This document shows, one piece after another, positions 7,594 through 15,143 of a DNA stretch of 33,079 bases; the first letter of the stretch is position 1, and each line of letters opens with the position of its first letter. Below the pieces are notes generated by a model. That model made no database searches. It saw nothing but the letters and a program-made list of their open reading frames with translations, and was not told the DNA's origin. The DNA lies in assembly GCA_029907355.1 (NCBI GenBank), contig JARYLZ010000031.1, positions 1 through 33,079 on the forward strand, read 5' to 3'. The stretch comes from Bacteroidota bacterium (lineage in GTDB: Bacteria > Bacteroidota > Ignavibacteria > SZUA-365). Both the position numbers and the translations under genes were made by a program.

Positions 7594-8724
7594 TCAACGG
7601 GCGCGGAAGATCCCTGCTATCCGATCGAAGAGCCACCGCCGGAGGCTCACCCTCCCGTGCGAGATTTCGCAGTCGGCGCGTATCCCGGGCGGAATATCCG
7701 TGCCCTCGGTGTCCAGTACAGCCGCAACGGTGACGTATTGCCTCCCCGTACGGGTCTGGACGATGTCGCTCTTCAAGACGACGCGTCCCGACAGGACGAG
7801 ATCCTGCATGGCGACGGTTGTGCTCACGGAATCGCCGACCGCCACAGCCCCCGCTTTCTCGAGGGGGACGGACATGACGGCCACGAAACGGGACGGGTCT
7901 CCTAAGCGAACGATCGTGTCCGAAAAGACGGTTTTGTATATGCGCCCTGGGAACGGTGCACGGAGGGAAAAGAACGACCGCTTCCGTTCCAAAGCTTCGC
8001 GCCTGCGCTGGAGTGCCGCGATCTGCGACTTGCTGTATTGGATCTGCTCCTCTTTCGCTCCGGTCGAGACCGCGCGGAAATGCGCTTCCGCTGCTGTGAG
8101 GGCGGCGCGGGCGGCGTCCGCAGATCGATCCGCCTCGTCCAGTTCCTGCTGGGCGATCAATCCTCGTTCGAACATGAGACGCGCCCGTGCCCGCGTCCTC
8201 TCGAGCCCCTCGTACTCGGCGCGCGCCCGTGCGAGATTCCCGCGCGCTTCTTCGACAAGGCTCGCTTTCTCCCCTGTCCTCTGCACATCGAGCGCGGCCG
8301 AAGCGGCGTCCAGCGAACCCTCCATCTCGGCTTGCAGGAGCGCGAGATCCGCGGAGTGAACGGTCACGAGCGTGTCCCCTGCTTGCACCCACCCACCCTC
8401 GGTGACGTGTCGCGACAGCTCCACACGAATGGCGTCCTGACGCTCGAACTGGTGGATGAGAATGGATTCCGTCGAGCCGGCAACATGGTCGTAGAGGATG
8501 ACTTCCAACGGCCCCCCAACAGGCCGCACCGCATGCCATTCGCGCGCCGGTAGGACGATCCCCGGCACGTGCACACGCTGAGGAACCGAGAGGGGGAGGA
8601 CGAGGATGAGGAGGAAAAAAACAGGTGCGACAAGGTAAAAGACGGAGTTTCTCATCCTCGAAAAGACAAAACACGCTTTCGACAAGTTACGTTCTTCGAC
8701 CGTTTCCGCACGTTTTTGCGTCAT
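7594..8724 (-). CDS. HlyD-like membrane fusion (periplasmic adaptor) protein
   Basis: The product is 376 aa from the ATG at 8724; a second ATG at 8655 (MRNSVFYLVAP) lies nearer the membrane segment and may be the true start, since neither has a good ribosome site. One transmembrane helix (about 28-50) is followed by a periplasmic part: the first half of a lipoyl-like barrel (about 100-120, GGWVQAGDTLVTVHSADL), an alanine/glutamate-rich coiled-coil hairpin (about 125-250), the second barrel half (SLRAPFPGRIYK) and a beta domain ending GIRADCEISH. This order is typical of HlyD/EmrA adaptors. No ABC ATPase, MFS pump or TolC gene is nearby, so its partner may be the DUF4956 protein. It is the first gene of the operon. 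Confidence 0.82.
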   Translation of the reverse strand: MTQKRAETVEERNLSKACFVFSRMRNSVFYLVAPVFFLLILVLPLSVPQRVHVPGIVLPAREWHAVRPVGGPLEVILYDHVAGSTESILIHQFERQDAIRVELSRHVTEGGWVQAGDTLVTVHSADLALLQAEMEGSLDAASAALDVQRTGEKASLVEEARGNLARARAEYEGLERTRARARLMFERGLIAQQELDEADRSADAARAALTAAEAHFRAVSTGAKEEQIQYSKSQIAALQRRREALERKRSFFSLRAPFPGRIYKTVFSDTIVRLGDPSRFVAVMSVPLEKAGAVAVGDSVSTTVAMQDLVLSGRVVLKSDIVQTRTGRQYVTVAAVLDTEGTDIPPGIRADCEISHGRVSLRRWLFDRIAGIFRAR

Positions 8725-8893
8725 CTTCGATCGAGAATCCCGGCAGGGACGGACCTTCCCTCGCAGTGAACACCCCTCCTTCCCGGATCGATTCGCTCGT
8801 CTTATCTGCTCTCCGAAATGTTATCCTCACCCCCGCGGAACAGCGGTCTCTCGACAGAGAATTCCATGCCGGGCCGTGGGCGGGGGTGATGGG

Positions 8894-8918
8894 AAAAAGG
8901 GCGCGACCATTCTCGCCC
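8894..8918 (-). terminator. Possible intrinsic terminator after the barrel-protein gene
   Basis: On the minus strand GGGCG and CGCCC pair across a 10-base loop and are followed by TTTTT, 20 bp beyond the stop codon of the gene at 8938-9264. The 5-bp stem is short, so this is only a candidate. It would separate that gene from the HlyD operon. Confidence 0.35.
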
Positions 8919-8937
8919 GTTGTCGGGCACGCCGTTT

Positions 8938-9264
8938 TCAGGGGTTCTTCTCACCCTCCGGGCTCAAACCCGTCTCGAGAGCGACCCCCACTTCGACCTT
9001 GCTCTGCGAGAGATCGAGGATCGAGGCGAGATGCGCCATTTGGCGCGAGAATTCAGGCCCCATCACGTGGGCGTTCCATTCGTCGAGACTGCGAATCGTA
9101 TAACGCGTGAAGAACGCGCCGCTTTCATCGTACAACTGCTGGTACATCTCGACGCGCACTGCACCCCAGCCTTTCAGGGTCGGCCAGACATGCGCCAGCC
9201 CCCGCCGATATTCGTCGAGGGTACGTCCCGGTTGGAGAACGTTTCGGTACGTGACGAAGAACAT
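8938..9264 (-). CDS. Putative small dimeric alpha-beta barrel protein (NIPSNAP/ABM-like)
   Basis: The product is 108 aa with no signal peptide, so it should be cytoplasmic. The pattern is a strand (MFFVTYRNVLQPG), a helix (TLDEYRRGLAHVWPTL), strands (VRVEMYQQLYDESGAFFTRYTI), a helix (LDEWNAHVMGPEFSRQMAHL) and a polar tail. That matches the ferredoxin-like fold of NIPSNAP and antibiotic-biosynthesis-monooxygenase proteins, but the family assignment is by shape only. A strong ribosome site (GAGGAAG a few bases before the ATG) supports the start at 9264. It is divergent from the GAF gene at 9323, with 58 bp between the starts. Confidence 0.72.
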   Translation of the reverse strand: MFFVTYRNVLQPGRTLDEYRRGLAHVWPTLKGWGAVRVEMYQQLYDESGAFFTRYTIRSLDEWNAHVMGPEFSRQMAHLASILDLSQSKVEVGVALETGLSPEGEKNP

Positions 9265-9322
9265 AGCTTCCTCACAGCCTGAATAGTTGGAAAAAGACGA
9301 TGGTTAAAACTTCACCAACCCC

Positions 9323-11248
9323 ATGCTGAAATGCAAGGGAAAAGCATGCGAGGTTGTTTTGGATATACGCGTTTTCTACTTTTCACCGTTGTTTTCAGCA
9401 CGTCGCCCCCGGGAAAAAATCTCCGTGTTCAGATCCATCGTCGGACTGTGTCTCGTTCTGGCAGCCAGTATCGCCGCCTTTTTCCTGTTCCCCGATCTCG
9501 CCGTTCGAATCGCTGCAGGCGGTGTTTTTTTCATTTCGACGATATCTCTGGGAATGACTCTTTTTAATTATTTCAATAAGCGGAACATACGCCAGGGAAC
9601 GGAAGGCGGAACGGAGGGGAGCGGAAATGAGGACGCGATCTCCGGGCGAGGCGAGATAGCTTCGACACATCGCAGCACATCGGAAAAACAGCGTCTTTCC
9701 GCGACACAGGGTGGACACCGGGTCGGACTCCCCGAGGAAATTCCCGAACATCTCTATCGTTTCGATGAACATGATCTCCCGACAGACGACCCGAGCGCGG
9801 AATTCAATTTCCTAACACGACGCCTTCTCGCCGCTCTCAAAGACCAACTGCTCGCTCACACGACCGCCCTGTTCTGGATCAACATAGACCGCCAGCAAAT
9901 CGTCATCGGGGAATTCGTCACCGACAGCAGGAATTTCACGACGGCACGGCGCATCCCTCTCGGAAGCGATCTGATCAGCAACATCGGGAAACTCGGCAAG
10001 CCTGTCGTCCTCCAGAACATCACGGAGAATGCGGAGGGGGACTTGCTCGTCTATTACGACGGGCGGGCGGGTATACGCTCCTTTGTCGGCGTGCCCGTCT
10101 TTTTCAAAGCCGAAACGATCGCCGTGCTCGCTGCGGACAGTACGGCTGCCGATGCGTTCGGAATCGAAACGGTGGCCTCCATGGGAACGTTCACCGGTAT
10201 CGTCTCGATGCTGCTGGCGAGTTACAATCACAAATTCGATCTCACCGCCGACGCGAAACTCCTCCAGGCGCTCGACCAGGGCAGGCGGGCGATGCAGTCC
10301 GCCATGGACCCCTATGGAATCGCGACCGCAGCGGCGGAAACCGCCGTGCGATTGCTGGACTGGGACTACGCGGCCGTCATCCTCTACAATTCGGAGAAAC
10401 AGGGGTGGGTTGTCATGCGGAGCATGACGCGCCTTCCGAACCTTCCCTACGTCTCGGAGGGCGTCACGGTGGACGTGGATCGTTCCGTGTTCCGTCCCGT
10501 TCTGCACTACCAGGAAGGGCGTATCCTCGACGCCCCTCAGCCCCCTGCATTCCGGTTCCATGAGAAAGAAGTCGTCGCTTCCAGCGGACAGTTGTGCGTC
10601 GCCCCCATCATGACGACCCGCCGATGCATCGGGTTCCTCATCGTCGAGTACCGCGAGGGTGCCCAGTACGGCTCACGGGATCTCGACGTCCTGACACGGG
10701 TCGGCGACCTCACGGGCATCTTCCTGGAATTGGCCGCGGGGCGCGAGCTTGCCCGCAAGCACCTCATCATCGACGAGGGAACCAAAACCGCCAGCCGCAC
10801 GCTCTTCCTCCAGCGCCTGCGGGAAGAGTACGAACGCATTCAACGGCACGGAGGGACCGCGGTCTTCTTCCTCGTCGCCCTCGACAGCCCGGAGGAAATG
10901 CTCGAACGGCACGGTGTGGAAGGCGTGGAGACGATCGTCGGGCAGATCGCGAACATCATCCGCGGGGCCCTGGCGCCCTATGACGTTCTCGGACGCTACG
11001 AGTCTACCCGATTCGGGCTTCTGCTCCTCCACAGCACGGCGGAAGAGGCTTTCATCCGCGGCGAAAAAATCCGGAAATCCGTGGCGAGCATGGTCCTCTC
11101 TCAGGACGGTTCCTCGTTTTCCGTGACCGTCAGTCTCGGCGGGTGCACGATCGTCCAAGGGCATGAGTACGACAATCTCTTCCGGATCGCCGAACAAGCC
11201 CTCACCTTGACCGCGGGCGACGGCGGGAACTCCGTCAAGGTCGTGTGA
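9323..11248 (+). CDS. Membrane-anchored GAF-GAF protein with degenerate GGDEF domain
   Basis: The product is 641 aa from the ATG at 9323. A GTG at 9425 (VFRSIVGLC) is a likely alternative because the first 34 residues look unlike coding sequence and neither start has a clear ribosome site. Two hydrophobic segments (about 38-57 and 60-82) form a hairpin anchor, then a charged linker, a first GAF domain (about 165-300), a second GAF-like domain (about 310-475) and a C-terminal domain with the diguanylate-cyclase fold (about 485-640). The catalytic GGDEF loop is replaced by GRYESTRF, so it probably makes no cyclic-di-GMP and may instead bind nucleotide or a partner. It probably senses a small molecule or redox state. 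It lies upstream of rpoD on the same strand. Confidence 0.85.
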   Translation: MLKCKGKACEVVLDIRVFYFSPLFSARRPREKISVFRSIVGLCLVLAASIAAFFLFPDLAVRIAAGGVFFISTISLGMTLFNYFNKRNIRQGTEGGTEGSGNEDAISGRGEIASTHRSTSEKQRLSATQGGHRVGLPEEIPEHLYRFDEHDLPTDDPSAEFNFLTRRLLAALKDQLLAHTTALFWINIDRQQIVIGEFVTDSRNFTTARRIPLGSDLISNIGKLGKPVVLQNITENAEGDLLVYYDGRAGIRSFVGVPVFFKAETIAVLAADSTAADAFGIETVASMGTFTGIVSMLLASYNHKFDLTADAKLLQALDQGRRAMQSAMDPYGIATAAAETAVRLLDWDYAAVILYNSEKQGWVVMRSMTRLPNLPYVSEGVTVDVDRSVFRPVLHYQEGRILDAPQPPAFRFHEKEVVASSGQLCVAPIMTTRRCIGFLIVEYREGAQYGSRDLDVLTRVGDLTGIFLELAAGRELARKHLIIDEGTKTASRTLFLQRLREEYERIQRHGGTAVFFLVALDSPEEMLERHGVEGVETIVGQIANIIRGALAPYDVLGRYESTRFGLLLLHSTAEEAFIRGEKIRKSVASMVLSQDGSSFSVTVSLGGCTIVQGHEYDNLFRIAEQALTLTAGDGGNSVKVV

Positions 11249-11320
11249 GAACGGACCGTCTCCGAAACACCCCGCTCGCGTAACCGTCCTGATCACGTCA
11301 TCGGGGGTGGGAATTCACCC

Positions 11321-11351
11321 TTGCAAAAAAAAATTTCAAACATTATGTTTG
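11321..11351 (+). promoter_or_regulatory. Candidate Bacteroidota-type promoter for rpoD
   Basis: TATGTTTG at 11344-11351 fits the Bacteroidota -7 consensus TAnnTTTG, and TTG at 11321-11323 lies 20 bp upstream where the -33 TTTG/TTG element is expected. The spacer is A-rich. It is the best-looking promoter in the window, but assigned by eye, and the start site is not known. Confidence 0.45.
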
Positions 11352-11356
11352 AAATT
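11332..11356. repeat. Perfect 25-bp palindrome over the rpoD promoter
   Basis: AATTTCAAACAT (11332-11343) and ATGTTTGAAATT (11345-11356) are exact reverse complements around a single base at 11344. The right arm contains the candidate -7 element, so a dimeric regulator bound here would cover the promoter. Read on the minus strand it is a hairpin followed by a T run, resembling an intrinsic terminator, but no minus-strand gene reads into it. Confidence 0.75.
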
Positions 11357-11639
11357 CGATTAAAACGAAGATTCATTTCTTGATGCATATACCCCGGCAA
11401 GGAATACGAGACATCCCCATACCCGGGGAAGCGAAGCAGGGACGGGTTCTCATCCCACCTCACAAACCTGCCAAGAAGACTTTTCAAAGAATGGAATACG
11501 GGCGCGTCCCGAGGTGATCGAGGGGGCAGAAACCAAACAGGGGTGCTGCGTTGTCCTTTCTTGGGGAAAGGGATTCTTGTGACAACCACTCTACGGAGAA
11601 AATCCGGTTACCGATTCGATAACACGGGAAGGTGAGAAC

Positions 11640-12503
11640 GTGAGAATTTCCAAACAGTACACGAACCGGGAAAGTCAATCGCTGGACAAGTATCTCCAGG
11701 AAATCGGGAGGGTGGATCTTCTGACCCCCGAAGAGGAGATCGAGCTCGCCAAGAAGATCAAGAGCGGAGGGAAGGAAGCACAGGCATCGTTGGAAAAGCT
11801 CACCAAGGCGAACCTTCGGTTCGTCGTGTCGGTCGCGAAACAGTACCAAAACCAGGGGCTGTCCCTCGGCGACCTCATCAACGAAGGGAATCTCGGCTTG
11901 ATCAAGGCCGCCAAGCGGTTCGATGAAACGCGAGGCTTCAAATTCATTTCCTACGCGGTGTGGTGGATCCGTCAATCGATCCTCCAAGCCCTGGCGGAGC
12001 AGTCGCGTATCGTCCGCCTACCGCTCAACCGCGTAGGCGCGTTGAATAAGATCGGCAAGAAATTCAGCCAGCTCGAGCAGACCTACGAGAGGGAACCCAG
12101 CGCGAGCGAACTCGCGAACGAACTGGAGATGACGCTCTTCGAGGTCGCAGACACATTGAAGATCTCGGGTCGGCATATCTCCGTCGATGCCCCGTTCGCC
12201 CAGGGCGAGGATAACCGTCTCCTCGACGTCATCCAGGACGATCGCCAGCCTGCGCCGGACAATTCCCTCATGAACGAATCGCTGAAAGTCGAGGTGCGCC
12301 GCGCCCTCGCTACGCTCAGCGAGCGTGAAGCCGAGGTCATCCGTTTGTACTTCGGACTCGACCGCGAGCATTCGCTCACGCTCGAGGAAATCGGGGAAAA
12401 ATTCAATCTGACGCGTGAACGCGTACGGCAAATCAAGGAAAAAGCCATCCGCCGCCTGCGACACGCGTCACGGAGCAAACAGCTCCGCACATATCTCGGC
12501 TGA
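11640..12503 (+). CDS. rpoD: Primary sigma-70 factor RpoD (SigA), short Bacteroidota form
   Basis: The product is 287 aa, starting at GTG 11640 with a strong ribosome site (GGAAGGTGAG). It lacks region 1.1 and the non-conserved insert, as in other Bacteroidota primary sigmas. Region 1.2 is [20 protein letters not shown]; region 2 has [34 protein letters not shown] and [15 protein letters not shown] (melting and -10 recognition); region 3 follows with [11 protein letters not shown]; region 4 has [19 protein letters not shown] and [16 protein letters not shown] (helix-turn-helix for the -35/-33 element). It directs RNA polymerase to housekeeping promoters. The gene is monocistronic by appearance: a long leader in front and a terminator behind. 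Confidence 0.97.
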   Translation: MRISKQYTNRESQSLDKYLQEIGRVDLLTPEEEIELAKKIKSGGKEAQASLEKLTKANLRFVVSVAKQYQNQGLSLGDLINEGNLGLIKAAKRFDETRGFKFISYAVWWIRQSILQALAEQSRIVRLPLNRVGALNKIGKKFSQLEQTYEREPSASELANELEMTLFEVADTLKISGRHISVDAPFAQGEDNRLLDVIQDDRQPAPDNSLMNESLKVEVRRALATLSEREAEVIRLYFGLDREHSLTLEEIGEKFNLTRERVRQIKEKAIRRLRHASRSKQLRTYLG

Positions 12504-12517
12504 CCGTTGGACCATTC

Positions 12518-12569
12518 CTCCGTCGCCCTTCGATAGCGCGAACGAAGGGGAAAACCCGAAGGGACGGAG
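12518..12569 (+). other. Large stem-loop in the rpoD 3' untranslated region
   Basis: CTCCGTC (12518-12524) plus CCTTCG (12527-12532) pair with CGAAGG (12557-12562) plus GACGGAG (12563-12569), giving 13 base pairs with a 2-base bulge and a 24-base loop. It starts 14 bases after the rpoD stop and no T run follows. It may protect the 3' end or be part of a two-hairpin termination region. Confidence 0.5.
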
Positions 12570-12579
12570 AACTGCATTG

Positions 12580-12617
12580 CCTTGTCGGGAAGACAGGGTT
12601 ATGTTTTGTTTTGCTTT
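12580..12617 (+). terminator. Intrinsic terminator of rpoD
   Basis: CCTTGTC (12580-12586) pairs with GACAGGG (12592-12598) with one G-U pair and a 5-base loop, followed at once by a T-rich tract (TT at 12599, then TTTTGTTTTGCTTT). This is the most terminator-like structure in the window and ends the rpoD unit about 80 bp after the stop codon. Confidence 0.55.
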
Positions 12618-12645
12618 CCACGGATGTCCTATCCGGAGCGAACGA

Positions 12646-12849
12646 ATGAGCAAATTGTTCCTGCTTCTCCCCGAGTATTTCACGGTTCATGCGACGGCGC
12701 TTCTCAATAAGGTCCACCAGCGGCCGGCACCGATCGCCGATAGGCGGGAGATGATCCTCGAACAGGCAAGGAAACGTCGTTTTTCAATCATGACGGTCGG
12801 AAAATCGTTCCCGACGGTTCTCGACCTTCTCCGCAGCCGAGACGAGTGA
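12646..12849 (+). CDS. Small hypothetical protein (67 aa)
   Basis: I do not recognise this product. It begins MSKLFLLLPEYFTVHATALL, is basic in the middle (ILEQARKRRFSIM) and ends LLRSRDE. The first 20 residues are hydrophobic but too interrupted for a clear signal peptide. GGAG lies eight bases before the ATG and third codon positions are GC-rich like neighbouring genes, which favours a real gene. It follows the rpoD terminator and converges with the SpoIID-like gene. The frame stays open upstream through the terminator, which weakens the case. Confidence 0.4.
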   Translation: MSKLFLLLPEYFTVHATALLNKVHQRPAPIADRREMILEQARKRRFSIMTVGKSFPTVLDLLRSRDE

Positions 12850-12925
12850 CCGTTCATCACCCGCAACGTCTCGCCTGCCTTGAACGCTTTGACGGCGTGT
12901 TCCGGGCGAAACGAATGCGGGGGAA

Positions 12926-14365
12926 TCAGTAGACCTTAGATATTCTCGTCCCGGGAAAATAGGACGAGAGGATGCGCGAAGCGTCGTGACCGCTCCGTGA
13001 GCGCTCGAGCGCTCCCCATTGACAGAGGCCTATCCCATGGCCTTCCCCTCCCCCGTGGATACGGATACGCGTAATCCAACGGGCGGCGTCGCGATCCACA
13101 TCGAGAGAAAAGAGCGTACTGCGCAGGGGAGCGTTCCCGTCCGGCCGGCGGAGAACGCGTCGGATGCGGTCGCCGCTAAGCGCGAAGACTCTTCGAGTCC
13201 GCCTGTCTCCCCATACGATACGGAGATCCGCGACGCGTCCTGACGGCATCCGCTTCACGACCCGGATATCGAGGAGGTAGCCGCCCGCGCGCAGTGCAGC
13301 GGCATCGATGGAATCATGGTACGAGGGCAGATACGTTCGAAGGATGTCCTCGAGTTCCCTCCGCGCGTACGTTTCATCCCACCGGTACGAGGGGGCGCGA
13401 CGGCAGAAATCGCCGGAATCATCCGCATCACGCACTCCCCGCAGGTACGGTTTGGCTTGCGAACGGCCCCAGATGAGCGAGACGGCCTCGGTGTTCCCCC
13501 CGCACACGGCATGATAGTAACACTCCGCGGGCTTTCCCCCATATTCGAGCACGTCACCGGAGGTTTCGCTCACGGCGCGTTTGAGAAGGTCCGATACGGC
13601 AACGACGCCGCTGTACACCTGGTCGCGCGCGTCTGCATACACGTCGAAAAAGCGGGCGAGAGGGACGCCGGCTTTCCGCATGGCGTACGTGCGCGCGAGA
13701 ATTGCCTGCGCTTTCACGGCTTCGAAATCGTCGATCGTCCGTTCCCCCCCGATCTCGTTCGGTAAAACACCGAGCAGATACCGTTCGAGGGGAAGGGTGT
13801 TGACGAGGACAAGACCGTCGCCGGATGCGAGGAGGCAGAGCGTGTCGGGATAACGGCGACCCGACATGGTGAAACACCGGTCTTTTTCAGTATGCCAGCA
13901 CCGGACGATATTCCCGCTCCCCACCCACTGTCTCCCCGCATGCACGTCGATCGTACCGCCCCCACCGATCGCACACGTCACTGCCGTGGAATCCGTGATC
14001 GGGACACGGTCCTGATCGATGAGAATCACGGCTCTGCCGGGAGTCGCGAGGAGTACGCTTCGCGCCCCTTCGGCGATGCAGACGCGCACGGCCGGTATGT
14101 TCCGCTCCCACTCGGTTCTCCGCGGGGGACCGGAGCAGGATGCGGCGATGACCAGCAACAAGAGTGCGGCCCACGCTCGTGTCGCCGTTGAGCGGCACCT
14201 TTCAGGCGGGATTACCGGCCGGATCTGTTTCCGGCGCTGCCCGAGATGGGACACGACATGACAGGAGGCTTTCGTGCCGGTTGTACTGCCCCGTCCGGAA
14301 ACGGCATCGACGAGGACCATTTCCTCGTGCGTTTCCCGTTCCCGGTTTCGCCCGGCGCCCCGCAC
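12926..14365 (-). CDS. SpoIID/LytB-domain lipoprotein
   Basis: From the GTG at 14365 the product is 479 aa, but the first 60 residues look non-coding and the real start may be GTG 14254 (VSHLGQRRKQIRP), just before a lipoprotein signal AALLLLVIAASC (Cys77 of the long form). The rest is a SpoIID domain: LERYLLGVLPNEIGG, FEAVKAQAILARTYAM, SGDVLEYGGKPAECYYHAVCGG and the C-terminal HGGGEGHGIGLCQWGA. SpoIID proteins cleave denuded peptidoglycan glycan strands; the Glu in LPNEIG probably corresponds to the conserved catalytic-site Glu, though I infer this from the motif alone. In a non-sporulating phylum it probably takes part in cell-wall remodelling. Its GTG directly follows the TAA of the upstream FN3-like gene, so the two are probably cotranscribed. 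Confidence 0.85.
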   Translation of the reverse strand: MRGAGRNRERETHEEMVLVDAVSGRGSTTGTKASCHVVSHLGQRRKQIRPVIPPERCRSTATRAWAALLLLVIAASCSGPPRRTEWERNIPAVRVCIAEGARSVLLATPGRAVILIDQDRVPITDSTAVTCAIGGGGTIDVHAGRQWVGSGNIVRCWHTEKDRCFTMSGRRYPDTLCLLASGDGLVLVNTLPLERYLLGVLPNEIGGERTIDDFEAVKAQAILARTYAMRKAGVPLARFFDVYADARDQVYSGVVAVSDLLKRAVSETSGDVLEYGGKPAECYYHAVCGGNTEAVSLIWGRSQAKPYLRGVRDADDSGDFCRRAPSYRWDETYARRELEDILRTYLPSYHDSIDAAALRAGGYLLDIRVVKRMPSGRVADLRIVWGDRRTRRVFALSGDRIRRVLRRPDGNAPLRSTLFSLDVDRDAARWITRIRIHGGGEGHGIGLCQWGALERSRSGHDASRILSSYFPGTRISKVY

Positions 14366-14770
14366 TTACCGGAACATCGCCTTGATGCTGCCCCACGTCC
14401 GCTTGACGCTGCTGACGCTGTGCGTCACGGCGACATCGCTCGAATAACTCGATGCTCCCCCTTTCTCGACGATGCGAAGACGGTAGATGTAGACGTTGTC
14501 GCTCGTTTTGTACGCGGAACGGTCCACGAATGTATAGTAAGAACCTTCCTCGCGTGCGGGAACCGACCCGATCGGAATGTAATCGCCGTTCCATCCCGCT
14601 TTTCGTTGAACCTCGAACAGTTCCACGTTGGATTCGCTGCGCGTCTTCCACTCGAGCGTGATATTCGCCCCGTCGCTTCTCCCGTGGAAAAATTCGAGGA
14701 ACGCCCCCGCGATGAGTGTCATGGACAGGAGAAGGGGAAGTGTCGCTATGGGGAATAAGATTTTACGCAT
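14366..14770 (-). CDS. Small secreted protein with FN3-like domain
   Basis: The product is 134 aa. Residues 1-23 form a signal peptide (MRKILFPIATLPLLLSMTLIAGA). The remainder is one fibronectin-type-III-like beta domain: ITLEWKTRSESNVELFEVQRK, GSYYTFVDRSAYKTSDNVYIYRLRIVE and YSSDVAVTH, with a short basic tail TWGSIKAMFR. I know similar small FN3 proteins from this phylum but no function for them. The ATG at 14770 lacks a ribosome site. The gene ends exactly where the longest SpoIID-like frame begins. Confidence 0.75.
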   Translation of the reverse strand: MRKILFPIATLPLLLSMTLIAGAFLEFFHGRSDGANITLEWKTRSESNVELFEVQRKAGWNGDYIPIGSVPAREEGSYYTFVDRSAYKTSDNVYIYRLRIVEKGGASSYSSDVAVTHSVSSVKRTWGSIKAMFR

Positions 14771-15143
14771 GGAAACAAGGCATGACTTAGGCGAAATGCA
14801 ATCTACTGTGTCGCTGGAGGAATGTCAAGGATGCTGTGCGAAAACGAACCCATCGTCTCCCTGCAGGTATATCCTTGCCGGTCGGCGAACGGTTAGGGGC
14901 GTCGGCATGAATGAGCTGTGACGGGAACAACTTTTTCCCGGCCCCACCCCGGTGAAAAGAAAAGTCTTGTCGCCTGCCCACGAGACAGGGGGACCATGTC
15001 CGTGCCGCAGCAACGAAACTCTGTACACGAGAGCCGTCGCTATCGGTCACCCCAACGGACCATCTATCGAGAGCCGCCGCGACATTCGACGGGGAATCAT
15101 CCGGTGTACAGTCCTGCAGACCTATCCTCCGCAGGCCCCAATC
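14771..15143. other. Intergenic region without recognisable gene
   Basis: These 373 bp lie between two minus-strand genes. Open frames are short and show no family features. A small hairpin (CGGGAA with TTCCCG near 14930-14945) and an imperfect minus-strand stem followed by TTTTCTTTTC (complement of 14953-14963) are present; the latter could terminate the membrane-protein gene at 15144 but pairs poorly. It probably also holds the promoter of the FN3-SpoIID pair. Confidence 0.5.

Larger units (their letters stand above)
11249..11639 (+). other. Long leader/intergenic region before rpoD
   Basis: These 391 bp hold no gene. The first part has a small hairpin (GGGTG at 11305-11309 with CACCC at 11316-11320), followed by an A9 tract at 11325-11333 and a perfect palindrome. 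A second GC-rich pairing (CCCCGG 11392-11397 with CCGGGG 11423-11428) falls in what would be the rpoD 5' leader. If the promoter proposed at 11321-11351 is right, the rpoD message starts about 280 bases before its start codon. Confidence 0.6.

Noticed and set aside
6857-8674. 605-codon open frame joining sequence over the HlyD gene to the VTC domain
   Set aside because: Only the part from the ATG at 7591 is VTC-like; the rest is an out-of-frame reading of the HlyD-like gene, so it is not a fusion protein.
11332-11356. Intrinsic terminator on the minus strand
   Set aside because: Hairpin plus T run looks right, but no minus-strand gene reads into it; position over the rpoD promoter favours a regulatory site.
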